The position numbers were made by a program, and so were the translations under genes. Below the pieces are notes generated by a model. It was not told the DNA's origin and made no database searches. It was given only the letters and a program-made list of their open reading frames with translations. A stretch of 21,973 nt of DNA from JBGTBQ01 sp041749275 (GTDB lineage: Bacteria > Acidobacteriota > Blastocatellia > Pyrinomonadales > Pyrinomonadaceae), in NCBI GenBank assembly GCA_041749275.1, contig JBGTBQ010000082.1, forward strand, positions 1 to 21,973, read 5' to 3'. Below, one piece after another: positions 4,783-18,251 of this stretch (position 1 is the stretch's first letter; each line of letters begins with the position of its first letter).

Positions 4783-7563
4783 ATGGCGAAAAGCGAGGTA
4801 GAGGTTAAACCCATCCGACCGACGCGAACCTACCGTCACAGGGTTTTGGCGCACGCCGCCACACGGCTCGCTAACGGCAAACTTCCCCCGCCTGCGACCG
4901 AAGTTTCCGAACAACTCCGAGCCTTTATCAAGGTCGAAGACCGGCGTCTGAAGATGGCGTTTCGCCTCGGCGCGTCGGGCTGCGAGACGGCTGCCGCGCG
5001 CAGTTTCGTCCTTGACCTCGTGGCGGGACGCGCGTTTCAGATGGCCACGCAGGCCGACGAAGGCGGCGTCTTCGTCGGCGCGGCGGTGGACAGTTGCGCG
5101 ATGGTGGCCGTCGGCGGCTACGGGCGCGCGGAGTTGGCGCCCTCGTCCGACCTCGACCTTCTGTTCCTCCACACGGGGCGGCGGGCCACGCAGATGCGCC
5201 AGCTCGTCGAGCGCGTGCTGCGTCTGCTGTGGGACGCGGGCCTCACCATCGGCCACAGCTTCCGCACCGTAAGCGAATGCACTTCGGCGGCGCGCACCGA
5301 CCCGCACCTGCAAACCTCTCTAACAGAGATGCGACTGCTGGCGGGCAACGGCGCGCTGCTCGATCTGTTGCGCGCGGCCCTCGAACGCGAGCGGCGCAAG
5401 CGCGCCGACGACTTCGTGACCGCGCTCATGCGAGAGCGCGCCGCGCGTTACGCGAAGTTCGGCGCGTCAGTCTGTCTACAGGAGCCGAACGTCAAAGAGA
5501 GCGCCGGCGGATTGCGCGACCTGCACACGGCGCTGTGGGTCAGCCATGTCCGGACGGGCCGCGGCACGCTCGAAGAGTTGTGCGCGCGCGGACTCGTCTC
5601 AAAGGACGAACAGCGGAGCGCCGAGCGGGCTTACGATTTTCTCTGGCGCGTCCGCCACGCGGCGCATCTGTTGACGGGCCGCAAGACCGACCGCATCGCG
5701 CTCGACTTGCAACCCGCGCTTGCCGCCGAGTTCGGTTATGAATCGGAGCCGCACTCGCTCGCCTCCGAAAATTTCATGCGCGACTATTATCGTCGCGCGC
5801 GTGAGCTTCATCAGTTCGGCGAGTCGCTCATGGCCCGCGTCAACGAGGCGGCGGAGCGCCCACAGCAACTGTCGCGCTGGTTCAAGAGGCCGCGCGCCGA
5901 GCGGCTCGCCGAGCCGTTCTCGATCAGCGACGGACGCCTGCGCCTTCACGGAGACGCGCAACTCTTCGAGCAGAATCCTTTGATGATCTTCGACGCCTTC
6001 GCCCTCGCGCAGGCCGCGGACGTGCCCTTCGGCCACGCCCTCTGCGAAGCCGTCAGCCGGAGCCTCGTCGCCCTCGATAGAAACTTCCGCGCCTCGGCGG
6101 AAGCCGCCGAATGCTTTCTCAAACTCCTGCGGCGGCGCGGGCGCGTCGGGCGCGTGCTGAGGCTCATGCACGAGACCGGCTTTCTGAGTCGCTACCTGCC
6201 GGAGTTCGGGCGCATCAGCCTGCTCATCCAGCACGACCTTTATCATCACTACACGGTTGATGAGCATACGCTGAAGGCCGTCGAGGCGCTCGACGAACTG
6301 CATGGCGGGCGGGGGCGGCAACGCGCACACCTGCGCGCCGTCTTCGAAGAGATTGAAGACCCGGCGCTACTCTACCTCGCCATTCTGTTGCACGACATCG
6401 GCAAGGGGCGCGGCAGCGGGCACATCCCGCGCGGGGTGCGAATCGCCGAGCGCGTCTGCCGCCGGCTGCACCTGAACGGAGAGGCCGCCGCGCAGGTCGT
6501 GCTGCTGGTCAAGCACCACGTCACGATGGCGCATCTCGCGCAGCGGCGCGACCTGAAAGAGCCGCGCGTGGCGGCGGACTTCGCCACCGAGATGGAATCG
6601 CTCGACTCGCTGAACATGCTGGTGCTGCTCACGTTTGCCGATCTCAACGGCGTCGGCCCCGGCGTCTGGAGCGAATGGAAAGGGACGCTGCTCTGGGAAC
6701 TCTACCAGCGCACGCGCACGCACCTGACCGGCCTTGACGCGCCGCCGGACGACCGGCAGGAGATTGCGAGTTTCAAGGAGCAGGTGGTGGACTCGCTTGC
6801 GGGGGAGTTGCCGCCGAGCGAGGTCGAGCGCCACCTTGCGCTCCTGCCGGAACGCTACACGCGCACCGCGCGCCCCGCGGACGTGGCGGCGCACCTGCGT
6901 CTCGTCGAGCAACTCGGCGCGGACGTGTGCAAAACGTTCTGGCGTCGTCGTGGCGGCTCCGGCACGGAACTGGTGGTCTGCGCGCGCGACCGGCAGGGCC
7001 TCTTCGCCAACATCGCCGGCACGCTCGCCGCGCAGGGCGTCGAAATCCTGAGCGCCGAACTCAACACGCGCGAGGACGGCATCGCCATTGACGTGTTCAT
7101 GCTCCGCGAGGCGGCCACGCATCAGGCCGTCGAAGAGTATAGATATGAAAGAATCGAACGCGCGCTCATTTGCTCGATCAACGGCGAGTCGGAGGTGGCG
7201 GCGCTGGTCGAGCGCTGGCGCACGAAGAACGCACCGAGGCGGCGCACGGCGCTCGTGCAGGCGCGCCGCCGCCGGCTGCCGCGCGTCTCGTGCGACAATG
7301 AGGCTTCGCCGTCCACGACCATGATCGAGATTCACGCGATGGACGAGCCGGGACTCGCGCACAAGATTGCGAGCGCCCTCGTCTCGCTCCGGCTCGACAT
7401 CGTGTGCGCGAAGATCGCCACCGAGAAATCGGACGCCCTCGATGTCTTCTACGTTACGGACGCCGACGGGCTGAAGCTGTCGGAGTCGGCGACGCGGGCC
7501 GTCGAGTCAGCCCTCATGGAGAGGCTCTCGCCGTCCGGCACGGGGCTACGAACATCAGACTGA
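4783..7563 (+). CDS. glnD: Bifunctional PII uridylyltransferase / uridylyl-removing enzyme
   Basis: 926 residues, typical for GlnD. Nucleotidyltransferase domain: GGYGRAELAPSSDLDLLFLH at 111-130, with the GG and the D-x-D metal ligands intact. A GlnD-type helical region follows (LQEPNVKESAGGLRDLHTAL). The HD phosphohydrolase domain contains HHYTVDEHTLKAVEAL and LLHDIGKGRGSGH, with His537-Asp538 as the HD pair. Two ACT domains, beginning near residues 727 and 847, should sense glutamine. The enzyme adds UMP to PII when glutamine is low and removes it when glutamine is high; its substrate is encoded just downstream. The ATG directly follows the stop of a 6-codon mini-frame (4762-4782, TAA then ATG), and I see no good ribosome site, so translation may be coupled or weak. 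All catalytic motifs are present, so it is probably bifunctional. Confidence 0.96.
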   Translation: MAKSEVEVKPIRPTRTYRHRVLAHAATRLANGKLPPPATEVSEQLRAFIKVEDRRLKMAFRLGASGCETAAARSFVLDLVAGRAFQMATQADEGGVFVGAAVDSCAMVAVGGYGRAELAPSSDLDLLFLHTGRRATQMRQLVERVLRLLWDAGLTIGHSFRTVSECTSAARTDPHLQTSLTEMRLLAGNGALLDLLRAALERERRKRADDFVTALMRERAARYAKFGASVCLQEPNVKESAGGLRDLHTALWVSHVRTGRGTLEELCARGLVSKDEQRSAERAYDFLWRVRHAAHLLTGRKTDRIALDLQPALAAEFGYESEPHSLASENFMRDYYRRARELHQFGESLMARVNEAAERPQQLSRWFKRPRAERLAEPFSISDGRLRLHGDAQLFEQNPLMIFDAFALAQAADVPFGHALCEAVSRSLVALDRNFRASAEAAECFLKLLRRRGRVGRVLRLMHETGFLSRYLPEFGRISLLIQHDLYHHYTVDEHTLKAVEALDELHGGRGRQRAHLRAVFEEIEDPALLYLAILLHDIGKGRGSGHIPRGVRIAERVCRRLHLNGEAAAQVVLLVKHHVTMAHLAQRRDLKEPRVAADFATEMESLDSLNMLVLLTFADLNGVGPGVWSEWKGTLLWELYQRTRTHLTGLDAPPDDRQEIASFKEQVVDSLAGELPPSEVERHLALLPERYTRTARPADVAAHLRLVEQLGADVCKTFWRRRGGSGTELVVCARDRQGLFANIAGTLAAQGVEILSAELNTREDGIAIDVFMLREAATHQAVEEYRYERIERALICSINGESEVAALVERWRTKNAPRRRTALVQARRRRLPRVSCDNEASPSTTMIEIHAMDEPGLAHKIASALVSLRLDIVCAKIATEKSDALDVFYVTDADGLKLSESATRAVESALMERLSPSGTGLRTSD

Positions 7564-7586
7564 AAATTCATGGCGGAGGAGTGAGG

Positions 7587-7925
7587 ATGAAAAAAGTCGA
7601 GGCCATCATCAGACCGCATCTGCTGGACGCGGTGAAGAACGCCCTTCAGGAAGTGAACGTGCTGGGCATGACCATCAGCGAGGTGCAGGGCTACGGGCGG
7701 CAGCGCGGCCACACGGAGACCTACCGGGGCGCGGAATATCAAATCGAGTTCGTCCCGAAGATCAAGCTCGAAGTCATCATCCCCGACGACATTGAAGACT
7801 TCGTCATCCACGCCATTATGAAGACGGCGCGGACGGGCAAGTTCGGCGACGGCAAAATCTTCATCATCCCGCTCGACGATGTGATCCGCATCCGCACCGG
7901 CGAGCGCGGCGAAGCGGCGCTGTAA
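7587..7925 (+). CDS. glnB: Nitrogen regulatory protein PII
   Basis: 112 residues, the standard PII length. It carries the T-loop QGYGRQRGHTETYRGAEYQ with Tyr51, the residue uridylylated by GlnD, the B-loop TGKFGDGKIF, and the C-terminal IRIRTGERGEAAL. PII trimers bind ATP, ADP and 2-oxoglutarate and control glutamine synthetase adenylylation, transcription factors and ammonium channels. The start at 7587 is set by a strong GGAGGAGTGAGG just upstream; the upstream extension of the frame overlaps glnD in another frame and is a shadow. It begins 23 bases after the glnD stop, so the two are surely co-transcribed. GlnB and GlnK cannot be told apart from sequence; linkage to glnD rather than amt made me choose glnB. 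Confidence 0.95.
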   Translation: MKKVEAIIRPHLLDAVKNALQEVNVLGMTISEVQGYGRQRGHTETYRGAEYQIEFVPKIKLEVIIPDDIEDFVIHAIMKTARTGKFGDGKIFIIPLDDVIRIRTGERGEAAL

Positions 7926-8158
7926 TCAAGAAGCGGTGCGCGATGCAAGGGATAAGTCTTCCTCCCCGTCACCCTCTCCATCGCTTGAGACAGAGAGGCG
8001 GCGCGCGTTGAGCGCCGCGCATCCCCGCGCGCCATACCGCCCGCACCGTGAATCGCAATTCCGATAGTGGGTAGTTAGGAGATAGAGCGAGTTGCAATTG
8101 GGGTAGTGGCTCAATATGAACGATTGAGCGCCGACCGAATAAAGCCGGTGAGCAACAG
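7926..8158. other. Gene-free 3' region of glnB
   Basis: No gene supported. It contains a GC-rich hairpin (GCGGCGC 7998-8004 with GCGCCGC 8012-8018) and an imperfect direct repeat, GCAATTCCGATAGTGG at 8055-8070 and GCAATTGGGGTAGTGG at 8094-8109 (13 of 16 identical). Short minus-strand frames across it only echo this repeat. Confidence 0.5.
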
Positions 8159-8229
8159 AAAGCCCCCGGCGTGGGCGTAAGCGATTCGACTCTATCAGTC
8201 GAATCGCTTACGCCCACGCCGGGGGCTTT
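8159..8229. terminator. Bidirectional intrinsic terminator between convergent genes
   Basis: 33-bp perfect inverted repeat, arms 8159-8191 and 8197-8229, with the 5-base loop CTATC. A-runs and T-runs lie at the outer ends (AAAGCCCCC on the left, GGGGGCTTTT on the right), so it can act for the plus-strand glnD-glnB transcript and for the minus-strand gene ending at 8246, only 16 bases away. Confidence 0.9.
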
Positions 8230-8245
8230 TCTACTGCTCTGCTTG

Positions 8246-14476
<6,231 letters not shown>

Positions 14477-14543
14477 ACTATTTCAGTCTCCTTCGGGGTA
14501 AGGTGCTTTACGCTTGAAATGTTAAGACGAAGATTGCTTTCGT

Positions 14544-14649
14544 GGTATGCGAATGGGTGTGGCCCGCCGTGCGGATTACAGTCTACTGGCGAGACTTCCA
14601 CGGCACGCTAAAGCGTGAACTCCGAACGGGTCACACCCATTCGCATACC
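14544..14649. repeat. Palindromic repeat upstream of the giant secreted protein gene
   Basis: Arms 14544-14566 and 14627-14649 pair over 23 bases with one mismatch (outer sequence GGTATGCGAATGGGTGTG). The centre has a further GCCGTG/CACGGC pair and a perfect ACGCT-AA-AGCGT hairpin. The element has no coding potential and resembles a dispersed cruciform repeat. It ends 68 bases upstream of the giant gene's start and may lie in or beside its promoter. Confidence 0.75.
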
Positions 14650-14922
14650 GTTATAAAATGCTAGTGCGCTAAAAAACAGAAGGTAGTACGCCAATCTACG
14701 AGGATGAGACACTGCGAGCCGCCGCTGACCACGAAGTAGTGCTTTTAAAGACTCCCGATGTTACTGCTCGACACCGGCTGGCAGGTTAATACTGATGTTG
14801 CATGGCGCAAATTATCGTAAGCCATCCAACATGTCAAGGTTAATGTTCCGCTTTCTGAATTTCTCCGGGCGATGAAGCGCACAATAGTTTGAGAAGTGCG
14901 AGCCTCTTGGCCTAAAAGTGAG
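14650..14922. other. Gene-free stretch, nothing recognised
   Basis: Relatively AT-rich, with no supported gene, RNA gene or clear promoter. If the giant gene has its own sigma-70 promoter it should lie here or at 14490-14543, but I could not pick a convincing -35/-10 pair. Confidence 0.4.
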
Positions 14923-14960
14923 AGCGGCCTACCTGTCCCGCGAAAAACAGGTAGGCCGCT
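14923..14960. terminator. Hairpin 3' of amt
   Basis: 14-bp perfect inverted repeat, AGCGGCCTACCTGT (14923-14936) and its complement (14947-14960), with a 10-base loop. The T-run (TTTTATT) follows on the plus strand; on the minus strand, the direction of amt, the stem is followed by CTCACTTTTAGG, a poorer tract. It lies 58 bases beyond the amt stop and most likely ends the amt transcript. Confidence 0.65.
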
Positions 14961-15018
14961 TTTATTCCGGTATTAGGGTGGGTGTGCCGCAGCTTTACCG
15001 GTGGCGGGGGTTGAATGT

Positions 15019-16521
15019 TTAAGCCTGTTCGACCATGACGCTGGCGGCGGAGACCGGAGCCGGCCCCGCCATGCTCTCGCTCGCGGTCAGAGCCGGCACC
15101 AGATCGAGGTCGAGGTTGTATCCGTCCTCGCCGTGCTGGCTGAGGTCGAGTCCCTGAATCTCATCCTCGCCGCTGACGCGCAGGCCGATGACGAGGTCAA
15201 CGATCTTCAGCAGGACGAATGAGCCGACCACGGCGAGCGCCACCGTGATACCGACGCCGGCGAGTTGGTTGAGCACCTGCGCGCCGTTGCCGTCAACAAG
15301 ACCGACGGGCAGAGGGTTCCCCGCCGCGTCTTTGAAGATCGGGTTGATGGCGTTCGTGGCGAAGACGCCGGTCAGAATCGCGCCGAGCGTGCCGCCCGTC
15401 CCGTGGACGCCGAACACGTCGAGCGAATCGTCGTAGCCGAACCGCTTCTTCACCTCCGTCACCATCAGGAAGCAACCCACGCCGGCGATAAAGCCGATAA
15501 TCAAACTCGACATCGGCGTCACGAAGCCGGAGGCGGGCGTGATGCCGACCAGTCCGCAGACCGCGCCGGAGATCGCGCCGAGCACGGTCGGTTTGCCCGT
15601 CCGCACCCATTCCGCCGCTATCCAGCCGAGCGTTGCCGCCGCCGCCGCGAAGTGCGTCGCCGTGAACGCGCTCGAGGCGAGGCTCCCGGCGGCGAGCGCG
15701 CTGCCGGCGTTAAAGCCGAACCAGCCCACCCACAACATAGACGCGCCGATGATGCTCAAGACGAGGTTGTGCGGCGCCATCATCGTCTTCGGATAGCCGA
15801 GGCGCTTGCCCATGTAGATGGCGCAGACCAAAGCCGAAAAGCCCGAAGCGATGTGCACCACGGTGCCGCCCGCGAAGTCGAGCGCCGGCACCACGCCGCC
15901 GAGCGCCGCGTTCAAAAATCCGCCCTTGCCCCAGACCATGTGCGCGAGCGGGAAGTAGACGAACGTCACCCACAGCGCCGTGAACAAGAGCATCGCGCTG
16001 AACTTGATGCGCTCGGCAAACGCGCCCGTGATGAGCGCCGGCGTGATGATGGCGAACATCAGTTGGAAGAGCATGAAGGTCTGCTGCGGGATGGTCGCCG
16101 CGTAATCCGCGTTCGGCTCCGCGCCGACGCCGTTCAAAAACGCGAAGCCCAGTTTGCCGAAGAACGGAGTCCCTTCCGCGAACGCGAGGCTGTAGCCGTA
16201 GAGCGCCCAGATGACCGTCACGACGGCCATCAGGATGAAACTCTGCATCATCGTCGAGAGCACGTTCTTCTTCCGCACCAACCCGCCGTAGAAGAGCGCG
16301 AGACCCGGCCCCGTCATCATCAGTACCAGCGCCGCGCACACCAGCATCCACGCGTTATCGCCCGCCGTCTGTGCGCTCGCCACGGCGGCCTCGGCCTTCG
16401 CCAGTCGCTCCTCGACCGATAGCTCCGGCGCCTGAGCCAGCGTTGTGATCGCGCCGCCGATCAACCAGAGCAGCGACCAAGCCGCCAGCGTCCTCGTCCG
16501 CGGAAATTTCATAATGTGCAT
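15019..16521 (-). CDS. amt: Ammonium transporter Amt
   Basis: 500 residues. A signal-peptide-like N-terminus (AAWSLLWLIGGAITTLAQA) and a short extracytoplasmic helix (LSVEERLAKAEAAVASAQ) precede a full set of transmembrane segments. Family signatures: GLALFYGGLVRKKNVLS, PLAHMVWGKGGFL, ALDFAGGTVVHIASG, WFGFNAGSALAAG, and DVFGVHGTGGTLGAILTG. The two pore histidines are present (His194 in AHMVWG and His373 in FGVHG). The protein conducts ammonium across the inner membrane and is usually gated by PII, whose gene is at 7587-7925. Two ATGs are close together (16521 and 16512); GAGGAG upstream is four bases from the first and about 11 from the second, so either may be used. No PII gene is adjacent, unlike the common amt-glnK pair. 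A sigma-54-like site and two palindromes lie upstream. Confidence 0.97.
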   Translation of the reverse strand: MHIMKFPRTRTLAAWSLLWLIGGAITTLAQAPELSVEERLAKAEAAVASAQTAGDNAWMLVCAALVLMMTGPGLALFYGGLVRKKNVLSTMMQSFILMAVVTVIWALYGYSLAFAEGTPFFGKLGFAFLNGVGAEPNADYAATIPQQTFMLFQLMFAIITPALITGAFAERIKFSAMLLFTALWVTFVYFPLAHMVWGKGGFLNAALGGVVPALDFAGGTVVHIASGFSALVCAIYMGKRLGYPKTMMAPHNLVLSIIGASMLWVGWFGFNAGSALAAGSLASSAFTATHFAAAAATLGWIAAEWVRTGKPTVLGAISGAVCGLVGITPASGFVTPMSSLIIGFIAGVGCFLMVTEVKKRFGYDDSLDVFGVHGTGGTLGAILTGVFATNAINPIFKDAAGNPLPVGLVDGNGAQVLNQLAGVGITVALAVVGSFVLLKIVDLVIGLRVSGEDEIQGLDLSQHGEDGYNLDLDLVPALTASESMAGPAPVSAASVMVEQA

Positions 16522-16633
16522 CTCTCCTCAATCTTGAGACTTGATAAGCAAAAGGAATCTTACGTGGTTGTTCAGATCGCCCCGGAACCCGCCGGCGCCC
16601 CGCACCTGTGGAGATTCTTTCAGCGATGCGCTT

Positions 16634-16649
16634 AACAACACTCGTGCCA
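16634..16649 (-). promoter_or_regulatory. Sigma-54-like promoter candidate for amt
   Basis: On the minus strand TGGCACG-AGTG-TTGTT: the -24 element is a perfect TGGCACG, spacing is correct, and the only departure is GT in place of GC in the -12 element. That base is normally conserved, so activity is uncertain. It would give a leader of roughly 100 bases before amt. Confidence 0.45.
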
Positions 16650-16773
16650 TTCGACCCGACGACGCCGCGCGAGACCGAACGGCACGCGCAATGCCCTAGT
16701 AATCTATTGAGGCAAGTGGAAAGCTGGCCGCCTGTCCTTTAGAAGTTAGAGCCGGTGCGGACGACTCTTTCAC

Positions 16774-16819
16774 GAAACATCTTTGTCGGAGGCAGTGTTG
16801 TGCGTGACAAAAATGTCGC
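16774..16819. promoter_or_regulatory. Paired palindromic sites upstream of amt
   Basis: GTGACA-AAAA-TGTCGC at 16804-16819 differs at one base from the palindrome at 4269-4284. GAAACATCTTTGTCGG at 16774-16789 matches the reverse orientation of that palindrome at 12 of 16 positions. The centres are 30 bases apart, about three helical turns, so bound dimers would face the same side. They lie roughly 125-155 bases upstream of the sigma-54-like site. Confidence 0.5.
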
Positions 16820-17211
16820 CGACTAAACAGCGTCCTTATTATTTTTTTGATTTACCGCCCCTCCCGGCTTGCTCGCGCGCTAGAATGCGACCCGACCGTG
16901 GTGTGGGTGCGTCAGGAACCGTCGCCGATGTCCCGCGCCGCGCGAGTGCCCGACACTGGTCGGCATGTGCGTGACTGAAGCAGTTGCTTTGCTACCCTGT
17001 GCTTACCACACCTGAATTGGCGTCGGCGGGAAAGACGCGGCCCGGCTCTGACATTCTTGTTGCGGGACTGAGAGCGTGAGACAAAATTGTAGTAAGCATT
17101 TCGGAGATGCGTGTGGTTCGTGATAACTGTTAGTCGTCCACACCTCGCACGGATGGCCTTGCCAGTAGGTGATTGTTCAGCAACCCCTGTCCGAAAGGTG
17201 TCGAATCAACT
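16820..17211. other. Divergent region between amt and the LysR gene
   Basis: About 390 bases without a credible gene; a 63-codon frame over 16783-16974 has no family-like sequence and overlaps the palindromic sites. GACAAAATTGTA at about 17082 is an imperfect relative of the amt palindrome. The LysR gene's promoter is expected here, but no clear -35/-10 pair was found. Confidence 0.4.
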
Positions 17212-18114
17212 ATGGAAATGTCGCAGATCGAATTCTTCTTGAAGGTCATCGAGGAGGGCAGTTTCTCGAAGGCGGCGGATAGCGTCGGGCGCACGCAGCC
17301 GGCGGTCAGCATCGCGGTGCGCCGTCTCGAAGAGGAGGTTGGCGCGCCGCTCTTCGACCGCTCGCAAAAGACGCCGACGCTCACCGAAGCGGGCGAGATC
17401 ATTCACGACTACGCGCAGAGGATTCTGGCGCTGCGCGATCAGGCGCGCGAATCGGTCGCCGAGTTGCGGACGCTCAAGCGCGGTCGCGTCCGCGTCGGCG
17501 CGAACGAGAGCACCTCGCTCTACCTCCTGCCGCAGATCATCCTCGCCTACCGGGAATCGCACCCGGCGGTCAAGGTCGAGATATACCGACAGGTCTCCGA
17601 GCGCCTGCCGCGCGAGGTGCTGGAGCGTAACGTGGATTTCGCGGTGCTGGCCTTCGAGCCGGTTGACCGCGACCTCGAATCGTTCTGCGTGCTCAAGGAC
17701 GAGTTGGCGCTGATCCTCAACCCGGAGCACCCGCTCGCGCGCCGCGAATCGGTCAGGGTCGCGGACTTAGGCCGGGAATCGTTCCTCGCGCACAACGTCC
17801 GCACCGCCTCGCGCAACAAGGTCATCGAGGTCTTCGCCGAACATCACACGCCGCTCAACATCACGCTCGAACTAGCGACCGTCGAGACCATCAAACGCTT
17901 CGTCCAACTCAACATCGGCCTCGCCTTCGTCCCGCGCATGTGCGTTCAGGAAGAACTGGAGCGCGGCACGCTCGCCACCGTCCCCGTCGAGGGCCTGCAT
18001 TATCACCGCACGCTCTGGGTCACGCACCGCCGCAACATGACCTTCTCCCACGCCGCGGCGGCCTTTCTCAAAGTCTTGCGCCAACACGCTAAACTACAAC
18101 GGGCAAAGGAGTAA
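17212..18114 (+). CDS. LysR-type transcriptional regulator
   Basis: 300 residues, the normal length. The N-terminal winged helix-turn-helix covers about 1-60 (MEMSQIEFFLKVIEEGSFSK, AADSVGRTQPAVSIAVRRLE, EEVGAPLFDR), followed by the linker helix and a periplasmic-binding-protein-like effector domain (RVGANESTSLYLLPQIILAY near 103-122, LATVETIKRFVQLNIGLAFV near 223-242). It starts at the ATG at 17212, with AAAGGTG about 11 bases upstream; the ATG two codons later and a TTG at 17173 are alternatives. It is divergent from amt and co-oriented with leuA, 137 bases away. By analogy with LysR regulators next to biosynthetic genes it may control leuABC with a pathway intermediate as effector, or itself, or amt; the sequence alone does not decide. 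Confidence 0.92.
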   Translation: MEMSQIEFFLKVIEEGSFSKAADSVGRTQPAVSIAVRRLEEEVGAPLFDRSQKTPTLTEAGEIIHDYAQRILALRDQARESVAELRTLKRGRVRVGANESTSLYLLPQIILAYRESHPAVKVEIYRQVSERLPREVLERNVDFAVLAFEPVDRDLESFCVLKDELALILNPEHPLARRESVRVADLGRESFLAHNVRTASRNKVIEVFAEHHTPLNITLELATVETIKRFVQLNIGLAFVPRMCVQEELERGTLATVPVEGLHYHRTLWVTHRRNMTFSHAAAAFLKVLRQHAKLQRAKE

Positions 18115-18141
18115 TCAGGAAACAGCCGGCGAGCAGCAAGC

Positions 18142-18194
18142 GCGATAACGAGACCCTTCATAAAGCATTGTTATCGCAACATAAAAATTATAAC
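18142..18194 (+). promoter_or_regulatory. Candidate leuA promoter with overlapping inverted repeat
   Basis: GCGATAAC (18142-18149) and GTTATCGC (18170-18177) form a perfect 8-bp inverted repeat. The right arm overlaps a possible -35 (TTGTTA, 18168-18173); a -10-like TATAAC lies at 18189-18194, with spacing 15, slightly short. An overlapping operator for the adjacent LysR protein is plausible. The rest of the 137-base gap is AT-rich, and no leader peptide rich in Leu codons was seen. Confidence 0.4.
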
Positions 18195-18251
18195 TTTGAT
18201 TTTGCACTCCTCATTCATTAGCATTCATCGTTCTGAAATGGAGGCTCATGG

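Noticed and set aside
8055..8109. CRISPR-like direct repeats 3' of glnB
   Set aside because: Only two imperfect 16-base copies with one 23-base gap, and no cas genes.
15265..16422. 385-codon plus-strand frame antisense to amt
   Set aside because: Arg/His/Glu-rich shadow; the minus strand encodes a clear Amt with both pore histidines.
16783..16974. 63-codon plus-strand frame between amt and the LysR gene
   Set aside because: It overlaps the paired palindromes, has no ribosome site and no recognisable sequence.
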